Below, in pieces: positions 13,502 to 22,735 of a stretch of 64,000 bases of DNA. How positions within the stretch are numbered: the stretch's first letter is position 1; every line of letters starts with the position of its first letter. The DNA is from Rubrivivax sp. (GTDB taxonomy: Bacteria; Pseudomonadota; Gammaproteobacteria; Burkholderiales; Burkholderiaceae_C), in contig JAHECD010000001.1 of NCBI GenBank assembly GCA_024641945.1, positions 1-64,000 of the forward strand, given 5' to 3'. Position numbers and translations under genes: made by a program. The notes below the pieces were generated by a model. That model saw nothing but the letters and a program-made list of their open reading frames with translations, searched no databases and had not been told where the DNA came from.

Positions 13502-14152
13502 ATGGCCATTGCCGAATCTGCGTCACGCCCGCTGAGCCCGCGCGCCCTTTACCAGGACGTCGCAGAACGCCTGCGCCAGCAGATATTCAGCCGCGACCTC
13601 GAACCCGGCAGTTGGATCGATGAAATGCGGCTGGCCGCCGAGTACGGCATCAGCCGAACCCCGCTGCGCGAGGCGCTCAAGGTCCTGGCCGCCGAGGGCC
13701 TGGTGACGATGAAAGTGCGGCGAGGCGCCTACGTTACCGAGGTGTCGAAGGATGATGTGTCACAGGTCTACCACGTGCTCGGGCTGCTTGAAAGCGACGC
13801 CGCAGCCCAGGTAGCGGCTCATGCCACCGACGTACAACGTGCCGAACTCCAGCGCCTGCACGACAGGCTGGAGAAGCAGGTGCGCCAGCGAGACGCCTTC
13901 TTTGCCGCCAACGAACAGTTCCACATGGCCTTGCTCGACATCGCGGGCAACCGTTGGGCGGCGCAGATGGTGGCCGACCTGCGCAAGGTGATGAAACTCA
14001 ACCGTCACCACTCCCTGTTCAAGCAGGGTCGGCTCGCGGACTCGCTGGCGGAACACCGCGAGGTGATGCGCGCCATCGACGCCAAGGACGCCGAGAGGGC
14101 GCGCGCCTTGATGCGCGCCCACTTCGACAGCGGCCTCGAAGCCGCGGCCTAA
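13502..14152 (+). CDS. GntR family (FadR/FCD-type) transcriptional regulator
   Basis: wHTH DEMRLAAEYGISRTPLREALKVLAAEGLV and C-terminal FCD-like helices; divergent from mcm. Confidence 0.93.
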   Translation: MAIAESASRPLSPRALYQDVAERLRQQIFSRDLEPGSWIDEMRLAAEYGISRTPLREALKVLAAEGLVTMKVRRGAYVTEVSKDDVSQVYHVLGLLESDAAAQVAAHATDVQRAELQRLHDRLEKQVRQRDAFFAANEQFHMALLDIAGNRWAAQMVADLRKVMKLNRHHSLFKQGRLADSLAEHREVMRAIDAKDAERARALMRAHFDSGLEAAA

Positions 14153-14208
14153 GCACCGCGCCCGCTGGCGCAGCGCCAATGCTGGCGGGCGCCGCTCTGG
14201 CGGGTGGG

Positions 14209-15153
14209 TCAGCGACCGCGGCGCCGGACCAGGGCACCGATGCCTGCGAGACCCGCCAGCATGAGCGCGTAGGTGCTTGGCTCGGGAACGCCGGGGATCA
14301 CCCCGCCACCGCCCTCGCCGACGCCCGTACCCGCGGCCGTGAGGCCTGCCACCGCATCGATCTCGTCCTCGATATCCGAGAGCGGGCGCAATGCCTGCGA
14401 TCCCACGCCCTGTACCGACACGTAGCGGAAGGTGTCCGATGCGGACGCCAGCGTCCATACGGTCGTATAGCCATCGGCGATCGAGACGGCGTCGGGCTCC
14501 CAACCCTGGAGGTAGACCTCAGAAAGCTTGGCCAGGTGCCAGTCGGACAACGTCGTGGAGCCCGGCTTGTCGGTCAGGTAGACGGTGTATTCGAGCGCCT
14601 CGTTGGGCAGCGGGCCATGGTCGACGACAGGGAATACGACCGCTTGATTGGCTGCGCCCCCGAGATCGAAGATGGTGCCGCGCCACGGTGTGTCGAGCGC
14701 CGGATTCGTGGTGGTATTGGTGCCGTAGTTCTGGCCCCAGGCGTAGTCGCGCGCGTTCACCGACGCCGTGCTGGTGGCGTCGATGGCATACCCGTAAGTC
14801 ATCTTGTTGGTGGTGTGGCCGGATGCGGAGAGATTGCCCGTGCCGAGCGCCGTGCCGAAGATCAGCCCCGCAGGATCGGAGTAGGTACCCGTGCTGACGT
14901 GCAGTTCGCCTGGCCCGGTGCCTACGGTGAACCCAAAAGTGTCTGCAAACGTCTTGGCGCTGGCGCCTTGGAACGTCGTCGTGTAGTCGGGGTCGCCCGG
15001 CCCGGAAATGAAAGGCCCGGCCGCCAGCGCGCCCGCGCTGAGCGAGAGCAGGCTTGCGAGACCCAGGCCGGCCCTCGCGATCGATGCAAGTCCCGTGGTT
15101 GCCACCATGCGCGTACTCCAGTGCCGCGTGCTGATCAGGTCGAGAGGTGTCAC
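14209..15153 (-). CDS. PEP-CTERM sorting domain-containing secreted protein
   Basis: C-terminus VPEPSTYALMLAGLAGIGALVRRRGR: PEP motif, TM helix, Arg cluster; N-terminal signal peptide (true start may be the downstream Met MVATTG). Confidence 0.85.
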   Translation of the reverse strand: MTPLDLISTRHWSTRMVATTGLASIARAGLGLASLLSLSAGALAAGPFISGPGDPDYTTTFQGASAKTFADTFGFTVGTGPGELHVSTGTYSDPAGLIFGTALGTGNLSASGHTTNKMTYGYAIDATSTASVNARDYAWGQNYGTNTTTNPALDTPWRGTIFDLGGAANQAVVFPVVDHGPLPNEALEYTVYLTDKPGSTTLSDWHLAKLSEVYLQGWEPDAVSIADGYTTVWTLASASDTFRYVSVQGVGSQALRPLSDIEDEIDAVAGLTAAGTGVGEGGGGVIPGVPEPSTYALMLAGLAGIGALVRRRGR

Positions 15154-15621
15154 GCGGACCGTCCTGTCGCCCAGCCGGCCCCGACCGGGGCTGCCATATG
15201 TGTAGACGCGGCAGACATTGCGCCGGGCGGAGCCCGCCTACAACCCCCCTGGATGAGGGTCTGGTCGCGCGAGTTCCTCCCGTGCCGAGGACAGCGCCGC
15301 GCTCGAACCGACGAGCGCCCCCCTAACCGTTGGGGGGCGGTAATCCCGCCCTGCCGCTCGCGCCTCGGACGTCCGCTCAGCCTCGACCATCGGTGCCGAT
15401 GCTCGTGGCGCGGGTGCCCTCCGGCAAGCCACCTCGGAATACTGCAAGACCGGCCGGAGACTGCGATGAACGCAAATCAGAATCCCGTCCACCGAACCGG
15501 CGTCGTCATCGGCGCCAGGCGGCGCGATTGCCGGCAGGGTGGGTGTGCAGCGCGCCGCTGGCCCGCAGTGGTGGTGGACCGGAGCGCGGCCAGCCGCTCG
15601 ACGGGGTGGCGGCCGTCCCGC

Positions 15622-16692
15622 TCAGCGCACCTGCAGGCGCTTTGCGCCGGGTGCCGATGCCGAGATCTCGCCGATATCGGCCACCGCGTCGAACCCGTGA
15701 CGGCGGAAGACGGCGATGACGGCGTCGACGCTGCCTGCATCGCAAGAGACGAGCAACCCGCCGCTGGTCTGGGGGTCGGTGAGCAGGGCTTGGTCCTCGG
15801 GCGCAAATCCGGCCGGCAGCCCGATATCGGCGCCATATCCCGCCCAGTTGCGGCCTGACGCGCCAGTGACCATGCCCTGCGACGCGAGCTCACGCACGCC
15901 GGCGAGCAATGGCACGCGGGCCCAGTCGATCACCACCGTGGCCCGTGCCCCGCGCGCGACTTCGAGCGCGTGCCCGGCCAATCCGAAGCCAGTGACGTCG
16001 GTCAGCGCGTGCACACCGGGCAGCGCCGCCAGTTCGGGGCCGGGCGTGTTCAGCCGGGTCGTGCTGGCGATCATCTGCGCATAACCGGCGGCGCTCAGTT
16101 GCTCCTTCTTCAGCGCGGCGGACAGCACGCCCACGCCGAGCGGCTTGCCCAGGACGAGGCGGTCGCCCACCCGCGCATCCGCATTGCGCTTGACACGCTT
16201 GGGATGCACCAGCCCCAGTGCCACGAGGCCGTAGATGGCCTCGACGGAGTCGATCGTGTGTCCACCGGCGATCGGGATGCCGGCGGCGCGGCAGACGGCA
16301 TTGCCACCTTCGAGCACACGCCCGATAGTGGCCGTGGACAGCACGTTGATCGGCATGCCCACGAGCGCCAGCGCCATGATCGGCGTGCCGCCCATCGCAT
16401 ACACGTCGCTGATCGCATTGGTCGCCGCAATGCGGCCGAACTCGTACGGGTCGTCGACGATCGGCATGAAAAAATCCGTCGTCGCGATCAGCGCCTGCTC
16501 GTCATTGAGCTGGTAGACCGCCGCATCGTCCGCGGTCTCGATGCCCACCAGCAATTGGGGCGGGATGGGCATGTTGGTCGTGCCCTTCAGGATCTCGCTG
16601 AGGACGCCCGGCGCAATCTTGCAGCCGCAACCGCCCCCATGCGAAAGCGACGTGAGGCGGGGTTCGGTCAGGGGCTTGTCTGGGGCATTCAT
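15622..16692 (-). CDS. selD: selenide, water dikinase (SelD/SenC-type, Cys form)
   Basis: LSHGGGCGCKIAPGVLSEIL N-terminal signature with Cys at the catalytic site, TTDFFMPIVDDPYEFGRIAATNAISDVYAMGG; linked to senB/senA. Confidence 0.93.
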   Translation of the reverse strand: MNAPDKPLTEPRLTSLSHGGGCGCKIAPGVLSEILKGTTNMPIPPQLLVGIETADDAAVYQLNDEQALIATTDFFMPIVDDPYEFGRIAATNAISDVYAMGGTPIMALALVGMPINVLSTATIGRVLEGGNAVCRAAGIPIAGGHTIDSVEAIYGLVALGLVHPKRVKRNADARVGDRLVLGKPLGVGVLSAALKKEQLSAAGYAQMIASTTRLNTPGPELAALPGVHALTDVTGFGLAGHALEVARGARATVVIDWARVPLLAGVRELASQGMVTGASGRNWAGYGADIGLPAGFAPEDQALLTDPQTSGGLLVSCDAGSVDAVIAVFRRHGFDAVADIGEISASAPGAKRLQVR

Positions 16693-17675
16693 CGGGGCGT
16701 CTCCGTTGGGCGGGGCATCGGGCCGGTCAGCAGGTTGCGCATCAGTTGGCGCAGCGTCGATCGTTCGTGCGCCGGCTCGAAAAGCGGCGCTCGACGCGCA
16801 CATTGCGCGGCCAGTCCTCGCAGCATAGCCGCATCGTCTCGGGCGCGCATGAGCAGCGACGCAAGGCCTGCCGCGTCACCGGGCTCGAAGTAGCCGCGAT
16901 AGCCGTGCCCGAGCATGCCCACATTGCCCGGGATGCGCGAGGCGATGACCGGCGTGCCGCTGCGTACCGCTTCCATCACCACGTGGGCGCCGCCCTCCAT
17001 GCGGCTGCAATGCACGAGCACATGGGCGCGCTGGATGCCGGCACGGGTGTCGCGGTGCGACCGGGAGCCAACCCAGCGGTAGGTGCGCTGTGAGCGTGCG
17101 AGGGCGATCGCCTGGGCGCCGAGGGATTCGTCGAGCGCCGCGCCGATGTGGTCCAGCACGATGTCGGCGCGCCCCGCGAGTGCGCGGGCCGCAGCGAAGA
17201 ACGTCTGCGGGTCTTTCTCTTCGCGCAGATGGCCCACCATCAGGGCGCGCAACCGGCGCGATGTCTTTTCCAGCGTCTGCCACGCCGTGCACGACTGAAA
17301 GCACACGACGGTTTTGGCTCGGTAGGCTGCAGGCACGTCCTGCGGTGCCCCCTCGTGCAGCACGACCAGACGGTCGGCGAGTTCGAGCGAGCGCTGGGCG
17401 GCGGCGTCGCCGAGGATGTCGCGGTACAGGTCGGTGCCGGTGAGGGCGACGACGAGCGGGCGGCGAACGATCTGTCGCGACCATTGCGCGATGGATTCGG
17501 CGGAGCGGCGCGCGTGCAGCGCGATCATGGCGTCATCGGGCTGGCCGTCCCACCGTGCCACCAGGCGCACCCGATAATCGGCCGCCAACATGCGCGCCCA
17601 GCGCGACGCTGTCTGCCAGTTGCCGTTGTTGGCGCTGGCGAATGCAGGCGTCACAAGGCACAAGCTGGGCTTCAT
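16689..17675 (-). CDS. senB: glycosyltransferase, selenosugar synthase SenB-like
   Basis: GT4/GT-B-like MKPSLCLVTPAFASANNGNWQTASRWARML...; 4-nt overlap with selD start; divergent from EgtB-like gene, matching published sen cluster content. Confidence 0.8.
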   Translation of the reverse strand: MKPSLCLVTPAFASANNGNWQTASRWARMLAADYRVRLVARWDGQPDDAMIALHARRSAESIAQWSRQIVRRPLVVALTGTDLYRDILGDAAAQRSLELADRLVVLHEGAPQDVPAAYRAKTVVCFQSCTAWQTLEKTSRRLRALMVGHLREEKDPQTFFAAARALAGRADIVLDHIGAALDESLGAQAIALARSQRTYRWVGSRSHRDTRAGIQRAHVLVHCSRMEGGAHVVMEAVRSGTPVIASRIPGNVGMLGHGYRGYFEPGDAAGLASLLMRARDDAAMLRGLAAQCARRAPLFEPAHERSTLRQLMRNLLTGPMPRPTETPR

Positions 17676-17695
17676 CGGACGGGTTTATAGCGCCA

Positions 17696-18916
17696 ATGTC
17701 GACTTCGATGGTTCACCCTGCGACCGCCTTGCGACACGCCGACCCTGCGGCGATCAGCCGCGCCCGCCGCACGGCCCGCGCAAGGCTGCTGCGGTTGTTC
17801 GAGGGCTACGAGCAGGCATTGCCGCACGGGCTGCCGGTGCCGTACGCGCCGGAATTGAATCCCCCGCTTTGGGAACTGGGTCACATCGGGTGGTTCGAGG
17901 AATTCTGGCTCGCACGCAATCCGCAGCGCCTGGGCGGCACCGCTGCCGACCCCGACGTCGCCCGCGCGGACAGTGCACTGCGCGGCGCCGACGCGCTCTA
18001 CCACTCGTCCAAGGTGGCGCACACAACACGCTGGCACCTTCCGCTGCCCGACGCGACACGCACGCGCCGCTATCTGCAGCAGGTGCGCGACCGGTCCGAC
18101 ACGCTGCTGGCGCAGACGCCCGCGGACGACAGCGCGCTGTACTTCCACCGTCTGGCGCTGGTGCACGAACTCATGCACCTCGAAGCATGGACCTACATGG
18201 CGCAGCACCTGGCGCTCGACATCGCATCGGCGATCGACGTGGTCCAACCGCCACCGACAACCCGGGACGGCGAGCAAACGTTCGAGGGCGGGTCGCACGT
18301 GATGGGCCAGGCGGATTCGGGTTTCGCCTTCGACAACGAAGGGGGCGAGCACCTGGTCGAGGTCGACCCCTTCACGGTCGACAACGCCCCGGTGACCTGG
18401 GCACGCTACCTGCCGTTCGTGGAGTCCGGTGGCTACGGTGACGAGTCGCTGTGGTCAAGCGAAGGCTGGGCGTGGCGCAAACGATCGAGCACGGGTCGGC
18501 CGCGCTACCTGATCCAGGACGACGGCCTCTGGCAGCGTGCCTGCTTCGGGCGCTGGGAACCGATCGACCCGACGCGGCCCGCGGTCAACCTCAGCCTGCA
18601 CGAGGCCCAGGCCTGGTGCCGCTGGGCAGGGCGACGACTTCCGACCGAAACCGAATGGGAATTCGCGGCGATACAACAGGGCGGCGCCTTCGAGTGGGGC
18701 CAGGTGTGGGAATGGACGGCCAGCCCGTTCTCGCCCTATCCCGGTTTCGTGGCGCACCCGTACCGCGACTACTCGCAGCCCTGGTTCGATGGCCGCCCAG
18801 TCCTGCGTGGCGCATCGTTCGCCACCGCGCCCGAGATGAAACATCCGCGGTACCGCAACTATTTCACCGCCGATCGCACGGACATCTTCGCGGGCTTTCG
18901 CAGCTGCGCCTGCTGA
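17696..18916 (+). CDS. senA: EgtB-like DinB/FGE-sulfatase fusion enzyme, selenoneine synthase SenA-like
   Basis: DinB-like metal motifs (LWELGHIGWFEEFW, LVHELMHLEAW) and FGE domain (WCRWAGRRLPTETEWEFAA, VWEWTASPF, GFRSC) typical of EgtB/SenA family; next to senB and selD. Confidence 0.82.
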   Translation: MSTSMVHPATALRHADPAAISRARRTARARLLRLFEGYEQALPHGLPVPYAPELNPPLWELGHIGWFEEFWLARNPQRLGGTAADPDVARADSALRGADALYHSSKVAHTTRWHLPLPDATRTRRYLQQVRDRSDTLLAQTPADDSALYFHRLALVHELMHLEAWTYMAQHLALDIASAIDVVQPPPTTRDGEQTFEGGSHVMGQADSGFAFDNEGGEHLVEVDPFTVDNAPVTWARYLPFVESGGYGDESLWSSEGWAWRKRSSTGRPRYLIQDDGLWQRACFGRWEPIDPTRPAVNLSLHEAQAWCRWAGRRLPTETEWEFAAIQQGGAFEWGQVWEWTASPFSPYPGFVAHPYRDYSQPWFDGRPVLRGASFATAPEMKHPRYRNYFTADRTDIFAGFRSCAC

Positions 18917-18927
18917 AGACTTTTTTT
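18894..18927 (+). terminator. possible weak terminator at end of senA
   Basis: Imperfect hairpin CTTTCGCAG...CTGCTGAAG followed by T7 tract. Confidence 0.4.
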
Positions 18928-19035
18928 CGCCGCGTCGATCTGCGGTGCATCCGGCGCGGCCCCTCGTGGCTAGTAGATGAGGACTCGATCCGCCATCCGG
19001 GCGAACCGAGGACCACGACACACGAAGGAGCCTTC

Positions 19036-19920
19036 ATGAACTTGCACCCACGCCACCTCGTTTCGGCAACCGCGCTGGCAGCCGCCGTGCTGGCCCTGCC
19101 CGCCAGCGCCGTGACGCTCGTCGGGTTGACCGCGGATGGACGCATTGCCGCGTTCGACAGTGCCACGCCGTCGTCGGCCGCCACGGTGTCGATCACTGGC
19201 CTGATGGCCGGCGATTCGCTGGTGGGGATCGACGTGCGCCCGGCCAACAATACGATCTACGGTGTCAGCCTGTCCAACCGCATCTACACGCTCGACAAGG
19301 CCACGGGCGCCGCGACCATGGTGGCGGCACTCGACGTTCCCGTGGTCAACGCGGATCTGAGCTACGGCGTGGACTTCAATCCGTCGGCCGACTTCGCCGG
19401 CGGCAGCTCGCTGCGGCTCGTCAGTTCGGCGGGCAGCAACTTTGCGATCAATTCGGTCACCGGCGTGGTGGGCAATGCGGCCAGCAACATTGGCACGGGC
19501 ATCACCAGCGTGGCCTACAGCAACTCGAAACCCAACCCGATGGCCGCACCGACATCGACGCAGCTGTACTACGTGGACAGCACACGCGACGTGCTGCGCG
19601 TGGCCACGGCCGCGTTCAACGCCCCGGTCATCAACGACGTCGGACCGCTGGGCCTGGACGTCGCGGACATCGGCGGGTTCGACCTGTCGGCCGGTGGCAT
19701 GGGCTATGGCGCCTTCGGGATGGCGGGCTCGTCCACGACCGGCATCTATGGTGTCGACATCGCGACCGGCGCAACCGCGCTGCTGGGCACCTACGACGGC
19801 AAGTTGACGGGCCTGACGATCGCCCCGGTGCCCGAGCCCGCGACCTACGCGCTGATGCTGGCCGGCTTGCTGACCGTCGGCATGGCGGGCCGCGCGCGCC
19901 GCACTCGCCGCGCCCGCTGA
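19036..19920 (+). CDS. DUF4394-like beta-propeller protein with PEP-CTERM sorting signal
   Basis: LVGLTADGRIAAFDSATPSSAATVSITGL...; C-terminus VPEPATYALMLAGLLTVGMAGRARRTRRAR. Confidence 0.85.
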   Translation: MNLHPRHLVSATALAAAVLALPASAVTLVGLTADGRIAAFDSATPSSAATVSITGLMAGDSLVGIDVRPANNTIYGVSLSNRIYTLDKATGAATMVAALDVPVVNADLSYGVDFNPSADFAGGSSLRLVSSAGSNFAINSVTGVVGNAASNIGTGITSVAYSNSKPNPMAAPTSTQLYYVDSTRDVLRVATAAFNAPVINDVGPLGLDVADIGGFDLSAGGMGYGAFGMAGSSTTGIYGVDIATGATALLGTYDGKLTGLTIAPVPEPATYALMLAGLLTVGMAGRARRTRRAR

Positions 19921-19966
19921 TTCGGCGGTTGGCGTGCGGCTCCACGGCATGGGCCTTGGAGCCGCC

Positions 19967-20929
19967 TCACGTGGCGGCAAAAACGGCGAACCGGCTTTCG
20001 GCATCGGTCCAGCATTGAACCGTGCCGTAGCCGGCGTCGCGCAACATCGCTTCGAAATCGGCCCGCCGGTACTTGTAGGAATTCTCGGTGTGCATGCGCT
20101 CGCCTGCGCCGAATCGCCGCTCGCCGCCGGGCCAACGCACGGTCGTGTCGACCCGCGCCTGCAAGTGCATCTCCACGCGCGACGCCTCGGCATTGAAGAG
20201 CGCCACGTGTTGCCACTGTCGGACCTGGAAATCCGACCCGAGCAGATCGTTCACGTGGTTCAGCAGGTTCAGATTGAATGCTGCGGTGACGCCGAGCGAA
20301 TCGTCGTACGCGGGCACCAGCACGTCGGCCGGTTTGGCCAGGTCGACGCCGATGAGAAGGTTCCCGCCCTGGGACTCGCGCCGCACCTGAATCAGGAAAT
20401 CGACCGCCTTGTCCGGCATGAAGTTGCCGATGCTCGAGCCCGGGTAAAAAACCGTGTGCGGGCCGTCGCCCGCCTGGGCGGGCAGGTTCAGGTGCGACGA
20501 GAAGTCGAGCCCGACACCCACCATGTCGATGGTCGGATGTTCGCGCTGCAGCGCATCAAGCGCCTGGCGCAGGAACTCGACCGAAATGTCCACGGCGACG
20601 TAACGGCGCGGTTGCAGCGCCGCGAACAAGCGGCCGGCCTTGGCGCAATTGCCCGCGCCCAGGTCGACGAGCGTGCGGCCGGTACCGAGCGTGCGCGCCA
20701 TCTCCGGCGCATGCGCAGCCAGGATCGCGGCCTCCGTGCGCGTGGGGTAGTACTCCCGCAGCTCGGTGATCGCGTCGAACAGGCGCGAGCCGAGTGGATC
20801 GTAGAAAAATTTGGGCGACACCGACGCACGATCGTCGAGCAGGCCTGCGGCGAGTTCTTCGCGCAACGCAGCCCTGTCCTCGTGATGAAGCTGGACAAAG
20901 CCAGGGCTGCGCACTGCGGACAGGTTCAT
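19967..20929 (-). CDS. egtD: L-histidine N(alpha)-methyltransferase
   Basis: 320 aa; FFYDPLGSRLFDAITELREYYPTRTEAAIL, DLGAGNCAKA, FYPGSSIGNF: EgtD motifs. Confidence 0.93.
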   Translation of the reverse strand: MNLSAVRSPGFVQLHHEDRAALREELAAGLLDDRASVSPKFFYDPLGSRLFDAITELREYYPTRTEAAILAAHAPEMARTLGTGRTLVDLGAGNCAKAGRLFAALQPRRYVAVDISVEFLRQALDALQREHPTIDMVGVGLDFSSHLNLPAQAGDGPHTVFYPGSSIGNFMPDKAVDFLIQVRRESQGGNLLIGVDLAKPADVLVPAYDDSLGVTAAFNLNLLNHVNDLLGSDFQVRQWQHVALFNAEASRVEMHLQARVDTTVRWPGGERRFGAGERMHTENSYKYRRADFEAMLRDAGYGTVQCWTDAESRFAVFAAT

Positions 20930-21017
20930 CGAAATGACTTTATCAGCGGCCCGACACGGCCGCGCGGGATGCGTTTTAATCCCGGATCACCATGATTGCC
21001 ACATTGGAGAAACATCG

Positions 21018-21881
21018 ATGACCGACCTGTCCCCCTCGCGCACCCTCAAGGCCCTGATGACCTGCGCGCTCGTCGCCTTTGGTGCGATGGCACACGCCCA
21101 GCAGGTTTTCCGCATCTCCGCCATTCCCGACGAATCGCCCACCGAACTGGCTCGCAAGGCCGCGCCGTTGATGAAGTACCTCGAAGCCAAGCTCGGGATG
21201 AAGGTGGAATACACACCCGTCACCGACTACGCCGCCTCGGTCGAGGCGCTGGTGAACAAGAAGATCGACATGGCATGGTTCGGCGGATTCACGTTTGTGC
21301 AGGCCAATGCTCGCTCGGGCGGCAAGGTGATCCCGATCGTGCAGCGTGAAGAAGACGAGAAGTTCAAGTCGGTGTTCATCACCTCGGACCCCGCGATCAA
21401 GACGCTCGCCGACCTCAAGGGCAAGGACGTGAGCTTCGGATCGCAAAGCAGCACCTCCGGCCACCTGATGCCGCGCAGCTTCCTGCTGCAAGCCGGCGTC
21501 GACCCCGACAAGGACTTCAAGCGCGTCGCTTTCAGCGGCGCGCACGACGCGACGATCGCCGCCGTGGCCTCAGGCAAGGTGCAGGCCGGCGCGTTGAACA
21601 TTTCGGTGTGGAACAAGTTCGTCGCCGACAAGAAGGTCGACACCGACAAGGTGACGGTTTTCTACACGACACCGCCTTACTACGATTACAACTGGTCGGT
21701 GCATGCCGACATGCCGGCGGCCGTTCGCGAGAAGCTGACCCAGGCGTTCCTGGCTCTCAGCAAGGACACCCCGGAAGGCAAGGAGATCCTCGACCTCCAG
21801 CGTGCCACGCGCTTCGTGCCGACCAAGGCCGAGAACTACAAGGGCATCGAGGCCGCTGCCAAGAGCGCCGGGCTGCTCTGA
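21018..21881 (+). CDS. PhnD-like ABC transporter substrate-binding protein, putative selenium oxyanion binding
   Basis: Signal peptide plus PhnD-family sequence (RISAIPDESPTELARKAAPLMKYLEAKLGMKVEYTPVTDYAASVEAL); genomic linkage to sen genes. Confidence 0.85.
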   Translation: MTDLSPSRTLKALMTCALVAFGAMAHAQQVFRISAIPDESPTELARKAAPLMKYLEAKLGMKVEYTPVTDYAASVEALVNKKIDMAWFGGFTFVQANARSGGKVIPIVQREEDEKFKSVFITSDPAIKTLADLKGKDVSFGSQSSTSGHLMPRSFLLQAGVDPDKDFKRVAFSGAHDATIAAVASGKVQAGALNISVWNKFVADKKVDTDKVTVFYTTPPYYDYNWSVHADMPAAVREKLTQAFLALSKDTPEGKEILDLQRATRFVPTKAENYKGIEAAAKSAGLL

Positions 21882-21891
21882 GCGCGCCCCG

Positions 21892-22731
21892 TTGAAGCTC
21901 GAGTTCCGCAACGCCAGCGCGCGGCATCCCGCTGCGCGCGCGGGCGCGCCGCCTGCGCTGCGTGGCGTCTCGTTCACGGTCGAGCGCGGCGAGCAGGTGG
22001 CGGTCATCGGACCGTCGGGTGCAGGCAAGACGACGCTGCTGCACGTGGCCGCAGCGGCGTTGCCGCCCGACGGCGGCCACGTGGCGCTCGACGGCCAGGT
22101 GCCCTGGGACGCGGCTGCCTCGGCGCTGAAGGCTTTGCGCGCGCGCCTGTTCCTCGCGCCACAGGTGCCGCCGCTCCCGCCACGCCAGCGCGTGGTCACC
22201 TCGGTGCTGGCCGGGCGGCTCCCGACCCAGCCGCTGTGGGCCAGCCTGCGGTCACTCTTCTACCCCGACGACATCCCGGCGGCATTCGACGCGCTGGAGC
22301 ACTTCGGGCTCGGCGACAAGCTCTTCGACCGCGTCGACCGTCTTTCCGGCGGCGAGCGCCAGCGCGTCGGATTGGCGCGGGCCCTGGTCTCGCCAGCCAC
22401 GCTGTGGCTGATCGACGAACCGCTGTCGGCACTCGATCCGACACGCGCCGCGCAGGCGCTGGCGGCGCTCACCGACGAGGCCCATGCCCGCAGCGCCACG
22501 CTGGTCGCCACGCTGCACCAGGTGGACGCCGCACTGGCCAACTTCCCCCGCATCGTCGGTCTGCGCGACGGTGCGCTGGCCTTCGACCTGCCGACCGCGC
22601 AAGTGACACGCGAGACGCTGCGCCAGCTCTACGCGCAGCATGAAGACGAGCTTGAAGGCGGCCACGCACGACCTGCCGCCGACACACCCGACGCCGCTGC
22701 ACCACGGCCTGCGGTCATGCATTGCCGCTGA
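21892..22731 (+). CDS. ABC transporter ATP-binding protein (PhnC-like)
   Basis: Walker A GPSGAGKTT, signature LSGGERQRVGLARAL, Walker B LWLIDEPLSALD; TTG start inferred after the binding-protein stop. Confidence 0.88.
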   Translation: MKLEFRNASARHPAARAGAPPALRGVSFTVERGEQVAVIGPSGAGKTTLLHVAAAALPPDGGHVALDGQVPWDAAASALKALRARLFLAPQVPPLPPRQRVVTSVLAGRLPTQPLWASLRSLFYPDDIPAAFDALEHFGLGDKLFDRVDRLSGGERQRVGLARALVSPATLWLIDEPLSALDPTRAAQALAALTDEAHARSATLVATLHQVDAALANFPRIVGLRDGALAFDLPTAQVTRETLRQLYAQHEDELEGGHARPAADTPDAAAPRPAVMHCR

Positions 22732-22735
22732 GACG

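Noticed and set aside
15466-15700. Possible small plus-strand gene starting MNANQNPVHRTGVVIG
   Set aside because: Translation quickly becomes R/A/C-rich and runs antisense into selD; no support beyond the start.
15622-16692. Selenocysteine-containing SelD
   Set aside because: The catalytic-site codon reads Cys (GGGCGCK) with no in-frame TGA.
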